A stretch of 64,000 nucleotides of DNA from Stenotrophomonas rhizophila (GCF_007667275.1 NZ_VDQT01000005.1:366150-430149); one strand, 5' to 3'; shown: positions 7,448 through 16,752, numbered from the stretch's first letter. Made by a program: numbers and translations. Notes: generated by a model not told the origin, from the letters alone.

Positions 7448-9900
7448 GGGATCAGGTTCGGATCGTAGTCATCGCGCGTGGGCGCACCGGTAGTGCTGGG
7501 CGGCACGAGATAGAGGTCGTCCCGGTAATAGCCGAGAATAGCACGGCGCAAAGTGCGGTCCGTGTTCTGGCCGATGGAGCTCAGGCCCTTGAGCACGAAC
7601 TCGATCTGGAACGAATTGTTCAGCTCACCTTCGCGGTTGCGGACGTAGCGGCGGGCCAGGGCGCGCACCGCCAGGCAGCAGCTGTCCCACTGCACGCCGC
7701 CGATGATTTCCAGCGGGGCCTTGTCTTCCAGCGAGTAGTAGTAGCGCCCGACCACGCTCCAGGTGGCATTGATCGGGTACAGGAAGGACAGGTCGACCTG
7801 CTCCAGCAGGGTCCGCTCTTCCTTGGTCGCGGTCGCCGGGGCGGCCGAATTGAGGCGGTGTCGGTAGGTCAGGTTGACGATGCCGTCGTTGGACATCAGG
7901 TAGCGCGCACGCACGCTGGCCAGGTCCTCGCGCTTGTACTTGGGATCCCACTGGTAGGTGGCGCCCAGGTTCCAGCGGTCGTTGATGGCGTAGTTGGCAT
8001 CGGCGATCCAGGCCGACTTGCCCTGTTCGATCTGGGCCTGCTGGCCCGGCAGGGTGACCCGCGAATCATCGAAGTACAGGATCTGGCCGATGCTGCCGGA
8101 GAACCGCTCGCGCCCGGTGGTCTGGTCGATGAAGCGGGTGCTCAGCGCCATGGTCAGCTGGTTGGCGTCGTTCTGGCGGTCGGCGCCGGTGTAGCGCGAG
8201 TCGCGGAACAGCTGGCCCCAGCTGAAGGTGAAGTCGCGGGTATCGAAGATCGGCAGGTCGCTCTGGTCGCGGTACGGCGTGCGCAGGTAGAACAGCCGCG
8301 GTTCCAGCGTGTGCAGGTAGCCCTTGCCGTTGATCGTGGTTTCGCGGTCGAAGAACATGCCGGCGTCGAGGCTGGCGATCGGCACGCTGCGATGCGGGGA
8401 GGTGTTGCCGCGCAGCTGGTCCGGGGTCAACGTGGCCGGGTCGACACCGGCGTCGCGGAACGCCTGCAGCCGGGTCTGGTCGGCCAAGCCGCGGTCCAGC
8501 TCATACCCGGTGTAGCGGTAGGCCAGGGTCGGGGTGACATACCAGGACGCGCCGGCAAACGGCAGCGACACGTACGGCTTAACGTCCAGGCGCGAGCCGT
8601 TGTAATACGGGGTCACGATGCCGTTCGATTCGTAGTCCTGCTCGGGACCAAACTTGCCGACGACATCATCGTGGGTGAAGTGCACCGCCTCGGCGTACAC
8701 GCCCACTTCCAGCCACGGCAGCAGCGGCTTGTCCCAGGTGCCGAACAGTCGCGGCTGGCGCGCGTAGGGCAGCGAGGCTTCGGTCAGGGTGTAGTCGGTG
8801 TTCTGCCAGTAGTCGGCCATCAGGCCGCCACTCCAGTTCTCGCCGGTTCCGTAGATGCCGACCTGGCTCTGCAGGCTGGTAGTGGCCACCCCCAGCAGCT
8901 TGCTGGAGAAGTCTTCGGTATAACGCTCGTCGGTGACCCAGGCGATGTTGGCGCGCGCCTGCCAGGTCGGATTGAGGTTGTGGTAGCCCTGGTACTCGAC
9001 CTGGCCGCGATCCTTGTCGCGCAGCTTGTCATTGGGCAGGTAGGCGGTCTGCAGCTCGCCACGGCCGCCGTCGTAGAGATAGCGGAACTCGTTGTCGAGC
9101 ATCAGGCCGCGCTTGCTCATGTAGCGCGGGGTCAGGGTGTCGTCGTAGTTCGGCGCCAGGTTGAAGTAGATCGGCTGTGCGTAATCGAAGCCGTTGCGCC
9201 CGGACAGGCCCAGCTGCGGGTAGAGCAGGCCGGTCTGGCGGCGGTCGTCGATCGGGAACTTGAAGTACGGCGCCCACAGTACCGGCACCTTGCCGATCCG
9301 CAGCACGGCGTTGCGCGCGGTGCCGAAGCCTTCGTCATTGTCCACTTCGATCTGCGGCGCCGACAGCTTCCACACCGGCTGCGAGGGATCGCAGGTGGTG
9401 TAGGTGGAGCGGTGCATCTGCCCGACCGAGCCCTGCAGGTCGATCGAGTCGGCGCCACCATGGCCGCGCCGCGAGACCAGCTGGTACTGGATGTCGCTGA
9501 TCTTGTGGGTGTCCGCTTCCTGGTTGCCCTCGGCACGCTTGGCGGTCATCCGGATCGAAGCGTCCTGGTAGCGGACGTTGCCTTCGGCGATGTAGTTGCC
9601 GCTTTCGGTGTCGAAGCTCAGGTGGTCGGTGCCCAGGAACTGGTCGCCACGCTTCAGCGCCACATTGCCCTGGTACTGCGGCACGGTGCTGGTGCCGGAC
9701 AGGGTGTCGCCTTCGATGTCGGTAGGCTGCTGGTCGCGGGTTTCCGCCGCGGCCTTGTCCGCCGCAGGGGCGTCCTGGAAGGCCGGCAGGACATCGGTGA
9801 CGGGACACAGGCCCCAGTTCACCGGTTTCTCGTCGGCCATGGCCGGCAGGCAGATGGCGATGCTCAGGGGGAGAGGCAGCAGGCGGAGGGCTCGGCGCAC
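7444..9900 (-). CDS. lptD: LPS-assembly outer-membrane protein LptD
   Basis: Outer-membrane beta-barrel that with LptE inserts lipopolysaccharide into the outer leaflet. The GTG at 9900 gives an 818-aa precursor starting with a typical signal peptide (RRALRLLPLPLSIAICLPAMA). The open frame extends upstream, but that part is arginine-rich nonsense without a signal. The N-terminal jellyroll (about 45-200) precedes the C-terminal barrel. Four cysteines (WGLCP, YTTCDP, and the CC pair in DSCCLAV) match the two long-range disulfides of the family. First gene of the lptD-to-apaH operon. No strong ribosome site is visible before the GTG. Confidence 0.94.
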   Translation of the reverse strand: MRRALRLLPLPLSIAICLPAMADEKPVNWGLCPVTDVLPAFQDAPAADKAAAETRDQQPTDIEGDTLSGTSTVPQYQGNVALKRGDQFLGTDHLSFDTESGNYIAEGNVRYQDASIRMTAKRAEGNQEADTHKISDIQYQLVSRRGHGGADSIDLQGSVGQMHRSTYTTCDPSQPVWKLSAPQIEVDNDEGFGTARNAVLRIGKVPVLWAPYFKFPIDDRRQTGLLYPQLGLSGRNGFDYAQPIYFNLAPNYDDTLTPRYMSKRGLMLDNEFRYLYDGGRGELQTAYLPNDKLRDKDRGQVEYQGYHNLNPTWQARANIAWVTDERYTEDFSSKLLGVATTSLQSQVGIYGTGENWSGGLMADYWQNTDYTLTEASLPYARQPRLFGTWDKPLLPWLEVGVYAEAVHFTHDDVVGKFGPEQDYESNGIVTPYYNGSRLDVKPYVSLPFAGASWYVTPTLAYRYTGYELDRGLADQTRLQAFRDAGVDPATLTPDQLRGNTSPHRSVPIASLDAGMFFDRETTINGKGYLHTLEPRLFYLRTPYRDQSDLPIFDTRDFTFSWGQLFRDSRYTGADRQNDANQLTMALSTRFIDQTTGRERFSGSIGQILYFDDSRVTLPGQQAQIEQGKSAWIADANYAINDRWNLGATYQWDPKYKREDLASVRARYLMSNDGIVNLTYRHRLNSAAPATATKEERTLLEQVDLSFLYPINATWSVVGRYYYSLEDKAPLEIIGGVQWDSCCLAVRALARRYVRNREGELNNSFQIEFVLKGLSSIGQNTDRTLRRAILGYYRDDLYLVPPSTTGAPTRDDYDPNLIP

Positions 9901-9991
9901 GCGGGATTCGGATTCAGGCGAAAACGGATCGTAGCTTGCCCCATCCCTTGCATAGGGGCAATGAAGGCTTACGGCCGGGTGGGGGCCGGGT

Positions 9992-10909
9992 TCATGGTTC
10001 CAGCATCGCGCCTGCGTGCGCGACGCTGCACTCGGCCAGCGCCTGCAGGTCGTAACCGCCCTCCAGCATCGACACCATGCGCCCGGCGGCATGGCGCCGG
10101 GCCAGCGCGCGCAGCTCGGTGGTGATCCAGCCGAAGTCCTCGGTTTCCACCATCAGGTCGGCCTGTGGGTCGCGCAGGTGCGCGTCGAACCCTGCCGACA
10201 CCAGCAGCAGCTGCGGACGGAAGTCATCGATCGCCGGCAGCATCTCGTCGGCCCAGGTGTTGCGGAACCGGAAGCTGCCGCTGCCCGGCGGCAGCAGGAT
10301 GTTGAGCAGGTTGCCGGCCCCGCGGTCGCGGCGCAGCCCCGAATGCGGGAACAGACCGGCCTGGTGGGTGCTGTAGTACGCGACCCGCGGGTCGGCCACG
10401 AAGATGTCCTGGGTGCCGTTGCCGTGGTGCACGTCGAAATCGACGATCGCGATGCGCTCAAGCCCATGCCGGTCGCGCGCATAGGCGGCGGCGATGGCGA
10501 TGTTGTTGAACAGGCAGAAGCCCATCGCGGTGCTGGCGGTGGCGTGGTGGCCGGGTGGCCGCACCGCGCAGAAGGCCAGCGGATCATCGCCCAGCATCAC
10601 CGCATCGACGGCCGCGACGCCGGCGCCGGCGGCATGCAGCGCGGCGCTGGCCGAACCGGGCGAGGTCATCGTGTCCATGTCGAGCAGGCGCAGGGGCTCG
10701 GTCTGCGGCGCCAGCACCAGGTCGATCAGTTCGTTGTCATGCACCCGCGCCAGCTCGCCGAACTTGGCCGGGGGCGCCTGGCGCCAGTCCAGCCGGTCCG
10801 GATAGGCCGCGTGCAGGGCGTCGAGCACCACCTGCAGGCGCTGCGGGCTTTCGGGATGGCCCGGGCCGGGGTCGTGGTGCAGACAGGCGGGGTGGGTGAA
10901 AACCAGCAT
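9992..10909 (-). CDS. Histone-deacetylase-superfamily amidohydrolase
   Basis: 305-aa zinc-dependent deacetylase-like enzyme (class II HDAC / acetoin utilisation / acetylpolyamine amidohydrolase superfamily). Visible active-site elements are RPPGHHA (His pair), DFDVHHGNGTQ (metal Asp/His) and the late STHQAG and LLVSAGFDAH segments. Start at 10909 gives MLVFTHPACLHHD, usual for the family. The substrate (acetylated lysine, polyamine or another amide) cannot be read from sequence. It lies 29 bp downstream of the cobalamin adenosyltransferase on the same strand. Confidence 0.9.
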   Translation of the reverse strand: MLVFTHPACLHHDPGPGHPESPQRLQVVLDALHAAYPDRLDWRQAPPAKFGELARVHDNELIDLVLAPQTEPLRLLDMDTMTSPGSASAALHAAGAGVAAVDAVMLGDDPLAFCAVRPPGHHATASTAMGFCLFNNIAIAAAYARDRHGLERIAIVDFDVHHGNGTQDIFVADPRVAYYSTHQAGLFPHSGLRRDRGAGNLLNILLPPGSGSFRFRNTWADEMLPAIDDFRPQLLLVSAGFDAHLRDPQADLMVETEDFGWITTELRALARRHAAGRMVSMLEGGYDLQALAECSVAHAGAMLEP

Positions 10910-10938
10910 GCGGACAAGGTTCCGGGCGGTGGGGGTGC

Positions 10939-11493
10939 TCAGCCGTGGCGGCGGGCGTGCTGCCACAGCACCTCGCCGTGGCCGTCGGCGCGGGCCAGTA
11001 CGCGCGCCAGGACGAACAGCAGGTCGGACAGCCGGTTGAGGTAATGCAGCGCTTCGGCGCGGACCGCTTCCTGGCGCGCCAGGGTCACCGTTTCGCGTTC
11101 GGCCCGGCGCACGATGGTGCGGGCCAGGTGGCAGCGCGCGGCGGCCTCGCCGCCACCGGGCAGGATGAATTCCTTCAGCGCCGGCAGCGTGGCGTTGTAA
11201 TGGTCCAGATGCTGTTCCAGCGCGGCCACGTCGGTGGCCTGGATGGCGGCATGGCCGGGAATGCACAGCTCGCCGCCGAGATCGAACAGCTGGTGCTGCA
11301 CCGTGGTCAGGAGCGCGCGGACGTCATCGGGCAGGGCCACGGCCAGCAGCACGCCCAGCGCGGAGTTGGCCTCGTCGACGCTGCCGAAGGCGTTGACCCG
11401 GGCCGCATCCTTGGGCACGCGGCTGCCGTCGCCCAGGCCGGTGCTGCCGTCGTCGCCGGTGCGGGTGTAGATGCGCGAAAGCCGGTTGCCCAT
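10939..11493 (-). CDS. Cob(I)yrinic acid a,c-diamide / cobalamin adenosyltransferase, PduO type
   Basis: Transfers the 5'-deoxyadenosyl group of ATP to reduced cobalt to make adenosylcobalamin. The 184-aa four-helix-bundle protein shows the PduO ATP loop TRTGDDGSTGLGDGSRVPKD at the N-terminus, NAFGSVDEANSALG and the RRAERE motif. Start at 11493 gives MGNRLSRIYTRTGD. It is 11 bp downstream of a small membrane protein and 29 bp upstream of the deacetylase-like gene. No cobalamin biosynthesis genes are in the window, so a role in salvage of imported B12 is likely (inference). Confidence 0.92.
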   Translation of the reverse strand: MGNRLSRIYTRTGDDGSTGLGDGSRVPKDAARVNAFGSVDEANSALGVLLAVALPDDVRALLTTVQHQLFDLGGELCIPGHAAIQATDVAALEQHLDHYNATLPALKEFILPGGGEAAARCHLARTIVRRAERETVTLARQEAVRAEALHYLNRLSDLLFVLARVLARADGHGEVLWQHARRHG

Positions 11494-11504
11494 GCGCGCC
11501 GCGC

Positions 11505-12089
11505 TCAGTGCAGCACGTCGCGGCGGGCCTGCAGCAGCTTGAGCACCTGTTCGGTGGCCAGCTGCAACGCGGCGGCCAGGCCGACATAGATCGCGGTGGT
11601 GCGCAGGTAGGGCAGGAACCAGTCCGCGTAGTTCGCCGCCCAGCCGGCCAGGGTGGGCGACGCGACCACGTCGCTGGCCCAGTAGAAACCGCTCTGCGCG
11701 AACAGGTGGCAGACCGCTACGGCGGCCACCAGCAGCGCCGCGGCCCTGGCCAGTGCGGTCCAGTCGGCACCGGCGTAGCCCTGGCGCAGCAACGCACCGC
11801 CGGCCCACATCGCCAGGTAGGCCGGGACCAGCATCGCCGTGCCCGGCGACACGCAGTAATGCTGCCAGTAGCCGATGCCGCTGGCGCGGATCACCAGCAC
11901 GTCGATGACGATGGCCAGCACCATCAGCAGCGGGAATGCCCAGCGCGTCCAGCTGCGCAGGTGGAAGCCGGCGATGAAGAACACCGCCCACGAGGCATCC
12001 GGGATCGCGGCGAAATGGTTGACCCGGGTCGCGGCCATCAGCAGCACGAGCACGAACAGGATGAAGGCGCGTTGGGCGGTGTGGGTCAT
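11505..12089 (-). CDS. Small integral membrane protein, DUF6580-like, beside cobalamin adenosyltransferase
   Basis: About 194 aa with five to six hydrophobic segments and few charged loops. It resembles the DUF6580 group of putative transport proteins; that recognition is tentative. The start could be 12089 (MTHTAQRAF) or 12119, which adds ten low-complexity residues; neither has a good ribosome site. It lies 11 bp upstream of the cobalamin adenosyltransferase gene. Size, topology and context would fit a substrate-binding membrane component for a cobalamin-related vitamin (inference only). Confidence 0.7.
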   Translation of the reverse strand: MTHTAQRAFILFVLVLLMAATRVNHFAAIPDASWAVFFIAGFHLRSWTRWAFPLLMVLAIVIDVLVIRASGIGYWQHYCVSPGTAMLVPAYLAMWAGGALLRQGYAGADWTALARAAALLVAAVAVCHLFAQSGFYWASDVVASPTLAGWAANYADWFLPYLRTTAIYVGLAAALQLATEQVLKLLQARRDVLH

Positions 12090-12174
12090 GGGCGCGGGCG
12101 TCGGGGGTCCAGCGTTCATTCTAGCGCCTGCCACCCCGGGGCGTAGCGCGGCCGCACGCACTATCATGGGCGGC

Positions 12175-13380
12175 ATGAGTGAACGTCATGACGTAGTGAT
12201 CATCGGTGGCGGGCTGGTCGGCGCCAGCCTGGCCATCGCCCTGGACCGGGCCGGCCGCAACGTCGGGCTGGTCGATGCCGCGCCGGCCGGTGCGCTGCCG
12301 CCGGTGTTCGACCAGCGCAACCTCAGCTTCGCCGCCGCTACGGTCAATGCGCTGACCGCGCTCGGGGTGATGCAGCTGCTGGGCTCGGCGCCCGGTCCGA
12401 TCACCCGCATCCAGGTCAGCCGCGCCGGCGATTTCGGCCGGGTGCAGATGGACGCGGCGCAGTACCAGCGACCGTTCTTCGGCCAGGTGGTGGTGGCCCG
12501 CGATTTCGGCCAGGCGCTGGAAACACGCCTGCTGGGGCTGCGGCACCTGACCCGCTACCGCCCGGCGCGCTTCGTGCGCCTGGGCGCGACGGTGGACGGC
12601 CATCGACAGGTGTTCATTGCCGACGACAGCGGCGAGCGCTGCCTGCTGGCACGCCTGGTGGTGGGCGCCGACGGCACCCGCAGCGGCGTGCGCGACGCGC
12701 TGGGCATCGGCGTGGACGAGCACGATTTCCAGCAGACCCTGTTCGTGGCCCGCGTGCGCTCGGCACGCGCCCCCGATGGCACCGCCTACGAGCGGTTCAC
12801 CGATTCGGGCCCGACCGCGCTGCTGCCGCGCGGCGACCGCCACCATGGCGCGGTGCACGGCGTGGCCCGCGACCAGGCCGATGCGGTGCTGGCGCTGGAC
12901 GATGCGGCGTGGCTGCAGCGGCTGCAGCAGGCCATCGGCTGGCGCGCCGGCCGCCTGCTGGAAAGCGGGCCGCGCAGTGCCTATCCGCTGGTGCAGGTGC
13001 TGGCGCAGGCACTTATCGGCGAGCGCGCGGTGCTGCTGGGCAATGCCGCGCAGACCATCCACCCGCTCGGCGCACAGGGCTTCAACCTGGGGCTGCGCGA
13101 TGCGCTGACCCTCGCCGAGCTGCTGGAGACGGCGCCGGACCCGGGCAGTGATGCCCTGCTGCAGGCGCATGTGGCGCGTCGCGAGGAAGACCGCGCGCAG
13201 ACCATCGCGTTCTCCGGCGGGCTGGCACGGCTGACCAGCAACCCGGCGCCGCTGCTGCGACCCCTGCGCAGCCTGGGCCTGCTGGCCGCCCAGGCCACCT
13301 CGATGCAGTCGCTGCTGGTTGGCGGTGCGATGGGCTTCCGTGGCGAGGTCCCGGCGCTGTGCCGGGGCGTGGGCGCATGA
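12175..13380 (+). CDS. ubiH: UbiH-family FAD-dependent ubiquinone biosynthesis hydroxylase
   Basis: 401-aa flavin monooxygenase of the UbiH/UbiF/VisC/COQ6 family, acting on the ring of octaprenylphenol intermediates in ubiquinone biosynthesis. Seen are the Rossmann GGGLVGASLAIALDRAG at the N-terminus, the mid-chain VGADGTRSGVRD, and the FAD motif AVLLGNAAQTIHPLGAQG followed by FNLGLRDALTLAE. The start at 12175 gives MSERHDVVIIGGG; an in-frame ATG at 12166 would add three residues. It overlaps the next hydroxylase by four bases. Which ring carbon it oxidises is inferred from the family name only. Confidence 0.9.
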   Translation: MSERHDVVIIGGGLVGASLAIALDRAGRNVGLVDAAPAGALPPVFDQRNLSFAAATVNALTALGVMQLLGSAPGPITRIQVSRAGDFGRVQMDAAQYQRPFFGQVVVARDFGQALETRLLGLRHLTRYRPARFVRLGATVDGHRQVFIADDSGERCLLARLVVGADGTRSGVRDALGIGVDEHDFQQTLFVARVRSARAPDGTAYERFTDSGPTALLPRGDRHHGAVHGVARDQADAVLALDDAAWLQRLQQAIGWRAGRLLESGPRSAYPLVQVLAQALIGERAVLLGNAAQTIHPLGAQGFNLGLRDALTLAELLETAPDPGSDALLQAHVARREEDRAQTIAFSGGLARLTSNPAPLLRPLRSLGLLAAQATSMQSLLVGGAMGFRGEVPALCRGVGA

Positions 13381-14552
13381 GCCGCCGCGCGCGCGACGTG
13401 ATCGTGGTCGGGGGCGGCGTGGTCGGCGCGGCGTGCGCGCTGGCGTTGGCCGATGCCGGGCTCGAGGTGACCCTGGTGGAAGGTCGCGAACCGGCGGCCT
13501 GGCAGCCGCAGCAGCCCGACCTGCGCGTGTATGCCTTCGCGCCGGACAACGCGCAGCTGCTGCGCAGCCTGGGGGTGTGGCCGTCGATCCTGGCCGCGCG
13601 CGCCTGCGCCTACCGGCGCATGCGGGTCTGGGATGCCGCCGGGGGCGACGAACTGCAGTTCGATGCCGACCGTCTTGGCCGCGAACAGCTGGGCTGGATC
13701 GTTGAAAACGACCTGCTGGTCGACCGGCTGTGGGCGGCCCTGCCCGGTGCCGGCGTGCAGGTGTGCAGCCCGGCGCGGGTGGAGGCACTGGAGCAGGACG
13801 GCGACGGCGTGCGCCTGCGCCTGGAAGACGGGCGCCGGCTGGAAGCCACCCTGGCGATCGCCGCGGACGGCGCCGATTCGACCCTGCGCCGCCTGGCCGG
13901 CCTGCAGGTGAGCCGCCAGGACTATGGCCAGCGCGGGGTGGTGGCGTACATCGACACCGAACAGGACAACCAGGCCACCGCCTGGCAACGCTTCCTGGTG
14001 ACCGGGCCGCTGGCCGTGCTGCCGGCGGGCACGCGGCGCAGCTCCATCGTGTGGACCCTGCCCGACGCCGAGGCCGAGCGCGTGCTGGCGCTGGACGAGG
14101 CGGCCTTCAATGCCGAATTGACCCGCGCCTTCGCGGGACGGCTGGGGGCCATGACCCTGGCCTCGCGCCGCGCCGCGTTCCCGCTGCGCCGCCAGCTGGC
14201 CGATGCCTACGTGGCCGGTCGCGTGCTGGCGCTCGGCGATGCCGCGCACGTGGTCCATCCGTTGGCCGGGCAGGGCGTGAACCTGGGCCTGCGCGACGTC
14301 GCCGCGCTGCACGCGCTGGTGCTGCGCGCGCAGCAGCGGCGTCAGGGCTGGGCCGCGCCGGAGCGGCTGCAGCGCTGGGCCCGTGAACGCCGCAGCGAGA
14401 ATACGGTGTCCGCGCATGGCTTTGACGCAATCAACTCGATTTTCTCCAACGACGAGATGCACCTGACCCTGGCACGTGGACGCGCGCTGGGCTGTGCGGG
14501 GAAGTGGCCGCCCCTGGTGTCGGCGTTGTGGAAGCGCGCCGCCGGCCTGTAG
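13377..14552 (+). CDS. Second UbiH/UbiI/VisC-family FAD hydroxylase
   Basis: 391-aa paralogue of the preceding gene, starting inside its stop codon (ATGA). The FAD motifs are VGGGVVGAACALALADAG, AADGADSTLRRLAG and VLALGDAAHVVHPLAGQG followed by VNLGLRDVAALH. Like UbiH, it should hydroxylate a polyprenylated aromatic ring, most likely at a different carbon (UbiI- or UbiF-type). An upstream in-frame ATG at 13359 is less likely because it lies within the coding sequence of ubiH. The tandem pair suggests balanced production of two successive hydroxylases. Confidence 0.88.
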   Translation: MSRRARDVIVVGGGVVGAACALALADAGLEVTLVEGREPAAWQPQQPDLRVYAFAPDNAQLLRSLGVWPSILAARACAYRRMRVWDAAGGDELQFDADRLGREQLGWIVENDLLVDRLWAALPGAGVQVCSPARVEALEQDGDGVRLRLEDGRRLEATLAIAADGADSTLRRLAGLQVSRQDYGQRGVVAYIDTEQDNQATAWQRFLVTGPLAVLPAGTRRSSIVWTLPDAEAERVLALDEAAFNAELTRAFAGRLGAMTLASRRAAFPLRRQLADAYVAGRVLALGDAAHVVHPLAGQGVNLGLRDVAALHALVLRAQQRRQGWAAPERLQRWARERRSENTVSAHGFDAINSIFSNDEMHLTLARGRALGCAGKWPPLVSALWKRAAGL

Positions 14553-14673
14553 GTCAAAGAAGATCGAAAACTGGAAGCGCGGCCCTCCGTGGCTGCGCAG
14601 ACTTTGGCGCGGCTGGCGCCATCCGGGTATCCGGCGGCGCCGCCGCGACCATCTTTTTCCGGAAGCCCCGCCC

Positions 14674-15096
14674 ATGACGATCCCGAAGTTCATCCTGCCC
14701 CTGTTGTCCCACGCCGCGCCCCGGAGTGCGGCCGCCAGGGAGGTCAAGGAGATCAACCGGGCGCTGGTGGCGGCGAACGGCATCAAGGGACTGCTGGTGT
14801 CGGTGCGCAACCTGCCGCTCAGCCTGAGCACCTCCGCCCTGCGCGCGGAAGGCCGCCTGGAAGGCTTCCTCGGGAAGCTCGACACCGCATTGCCGACCCG
14901 GCAGGACTACCGCGACGCACGCGCCAGCATCGATGTGATCACTGCCGATCTCAAGCGCATGGATAAAACCATGTGCCGCCACCAGGGAAAGCCGGGCAGT
15001 GCCAACCACGATGACTACACCGCCACCCACGAGAAGTACATCGATATCCTCAAGGTGCAGCACACCATCCCGACCAAGTATTTCCGGGCCAGGTAA
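14674..15096 (+). CDS. Orphan protein, first of a divergent paralogous pair
   Basis: 140-aa protein of unknown function, no signal peptide or membrane segment, rich in Arg/Lys/Ala and predicted mostly helical. Start at 14674 (MTIPKFILPLL). The segment LLVSVRNLPLSLS...LDTALPT...VITADLKRMDK can be laid over the downstream gene's LLVQIRNVGQ...VNAVESQ...NVGHLAEDLRDR, suggesting an old duplication. It lies 121 bp after the ubiquinone hydroxylases. No family recognised; it could be a lineage-specific accessory gene. Confidence 0.6.
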   Translation: MTIPKFILPLLSHAAPRSAAAREVKEINRALVAANGIKGLLVSVRNLPLSLSTSALRAEGRLEGFLGKLDTALPTRQDYRDARASIDVITADLKRMDKTMCRHQGKPGSANHDDYTATHEKYIDILKVQHTIPTKYFRAR

Positions 15097-15264
15097 AGCG
15101 GCGTGTGCGCTGCGGCGACGGCGTTGTTACGTCGCCGCGGGCTCGAAGTGATCGAATTCTGCAAGTGGTTGCCCCCGGTTGGCGGGCAGACTGAACGGGC
15201 GTGGCTGATCCGGAACGGGTGGCTTGGCGACGCCCACACGTCTTCCCGGACCTCCAGGAGCTTC

Positions 15265-15675
15265 ATGGCCTCCCCGATTCCTCCGATTCCACCCATCCGC
15301 GCGCTGTGGCCAAGGCTGACCCGCGATGAGGCGCTTGCGCTCACCACCCGGGCGATGGCGCAGGCACCCGATGCGGTGACATCGCAGATGCGTACGCTGC
15401 TGGTCCAGATCAGGAACGTGGGCCAGGCTGGGGACGACACCCGGTCGATGCTGCCGGCGAGCGACCGCCTGCAGCAGTTCGTGAACGCGGTGGAGAGCCA
15501 GGCACGGCCGTCGCCGCAGTGCTTCGCCAACCAGCTGGTCAACGTCGGGCACCTTGCAGAAGACCTGCGTGACCGGTTGGGTCGGACCGACTCGGAATCC
15601 GTGCGCGAAAAGCTGCGCGTCGCCCTGGATACGACGGTCCGTATCCAACGCTTCTCCGGTCGCGGCACGGACTGA
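15265..15675 (+). CDS. Orphan protein, second of a divergent paralogous pair
   Basis: 136-aa protein of unknown function. The start at 15265 (MASPIPPIPPIRALW) is chosen because AGGAG lies 4 nt upstream; the open frame extends further 5' without a better signal. The N-terminus has a Pro-Ile repeat (SPIPPIPPI), the rest is predicted helical. It shares length, arrangement and a core LLV-x(2)-RN segment with the gene 169 bp upstream. It converges on rlmM with 15 bp between stops. Function cannot be assigned. Confidence 0.6.
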   Translation: MASPIPPIPPIRALWPRLTRDEALALTTRAMAQAPDAVTSQMRTLLVQIRNVGQAGDDTRSMLPASDRLQQFVNAVESQARPSPQCFANQLVNVGHLAEDLRDRLGRTDSESVREKLRVALDTTVRIQRFSGRGTD

Positions 15676-15690
15676 CCCGGCCGGCGGCAA

Positions 15691-16728
15691 TCACCACGCC
15701 AGGACGGTGATCTCTTCGCGGTCGTGGTACAGCTGCTTGGCGCGCACGTTCAACGGCCGCCCGGCCTGGTCCTGGAACAGCTCCAGGCAGAGGCGGGTTT
15801 CGTCCCAGCGCTTCTTCATCGGCAACTTGAGGTTGAAGATCGCATGCCGGCACCAGCCTTCGCGGAACCAGGTGGCCATGCGCTCGGCGACCCGGCGCGG
15901 CTGTTCGACCATGTCGCAGACCATCCAGTCCAGCGGCGCCTCGGGCTGCCAGTGGAAGCCGTCGGCACGCAGGTGTTCAACCAGACCGGTCTCAAGCACG
16001 TGTTCGCGCAGCGGGCCGTTGTCCACGCTGATCACGTGCATGTGCTGGCGGGTCAGCACCCAGGTCCAGCCGCCGGGCGCGGCGCCGAGGTCGGCGGCGC
16101 GCATGCCGGGCCGGACCAGCTGTTCGCGTTCATCCGGGCTCATCAGCGTCAGCAGCGCCTCGTCCAGCTTCAATGCCGAGCGCGAGGGCGCTTCGGGCAG
16201 CAGCTTCAGGCGCGGAATGCCCAGCGCCCATGGCGCACTGTCGCGGGTGTCGGCAACGCAGACGAAGGCGTGGCGTCCATCGACGAACACCACGTGCAGG
16301 CGCGGCAGGGCCGTGTTGGGCTTGTCGGTAAGCAGGCCGGCCTTGCGCAGCGCCGGGCGCAGCGCATTGCCGAAGGCGCGCGCCAGCCCGGCCAGCGGTT
16401 TGCCTTCATCCGAATCGGGATGTTCCACCCACATGTCGCCGAACCGCTGCTGTCCTTCCAGCGCGGCCAGGATCGGAGTGATCCGGTCGCTGGGATCGAG
16501 CTCGCGCAGTTCGGCCAGCACGACCAGCTTCTGCCGGGCGAAGATCAGCGACCGCCAGGGCAGCGCCCTGGACAGCGCCGCGCCCTCGTCGGTGGCGAAC
16601 AGCACATAGCCATCGTTGCGCTGGGTACGCGCATAGCCGGCGATATTGGCGTAGGCCGCGCGCTCGGACAGCTCACCGGCCAGTTCCGGCTCGAAGCCCT
16701 GCCGGCACAGGCACAGCAGGCCGCTCAT
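15691..16728 (-). CDS. rlmM: 23S rRNA (C2498-2'-O)-methyltransferase RlmM
   Basis: SAM-dependent 2'-O-methylation of C2498 in the peptidyl transferase region of 23S rRNA. The 345-aa chain has an N-terminal THUMP-like half and a C-terminal Rossmann domain with MRAADLGAAPGGWTWVL; PLDWMVCDMVEQP and AIFNLKLPMKKRW supply the Asp and Lys of the K-D-K-type catalytic set. Slightly shorter than E. coli RlmM. It follows the deaminase gene by 24 bp and probably belongs to the glnS transcript. Confidence 0.93.
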   Translation of the reverse strand: MSGLLCLCRQGFEPELAGELSERAAYANIAGYARTQRNDGYVLFATDEGAALSRALPWRSLIFARQKLVVLAELRELDPSDRITPILAALEGQQRFGDMWVEHPDSDEGKPLAGLARAFGNALRPALRKAGLLTDKPNTALPRLHVVFVDGRHAFVCVADTRDSAPWALGIPRLKLLPEAPSRSALKLDEALLTLMSPDEREQLVRPGMRAADLGAAPGGWTWVLTRQHMHVISVDNGPLREHVLETGLVEHLRADGFHWQPEAPLDWMVCDMVEQPRRVAERMATWFREGWCRHAIFNLKLPMKKRWDETRLCLELFQDQAGRPLNVRAKQLYHDREEITVLAW

Positions 16729-16752
16729 CGACGCACGCCGATGGCGTGGAAA

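Noticed and set aside
7858..10125. 755-codon plus-strand open frame opposite lptD
   Set aside because: Shadow of lptD; no motif, no signal, valine/glycine/arginine repeats typical of antisense frames in GC-rich DNA.
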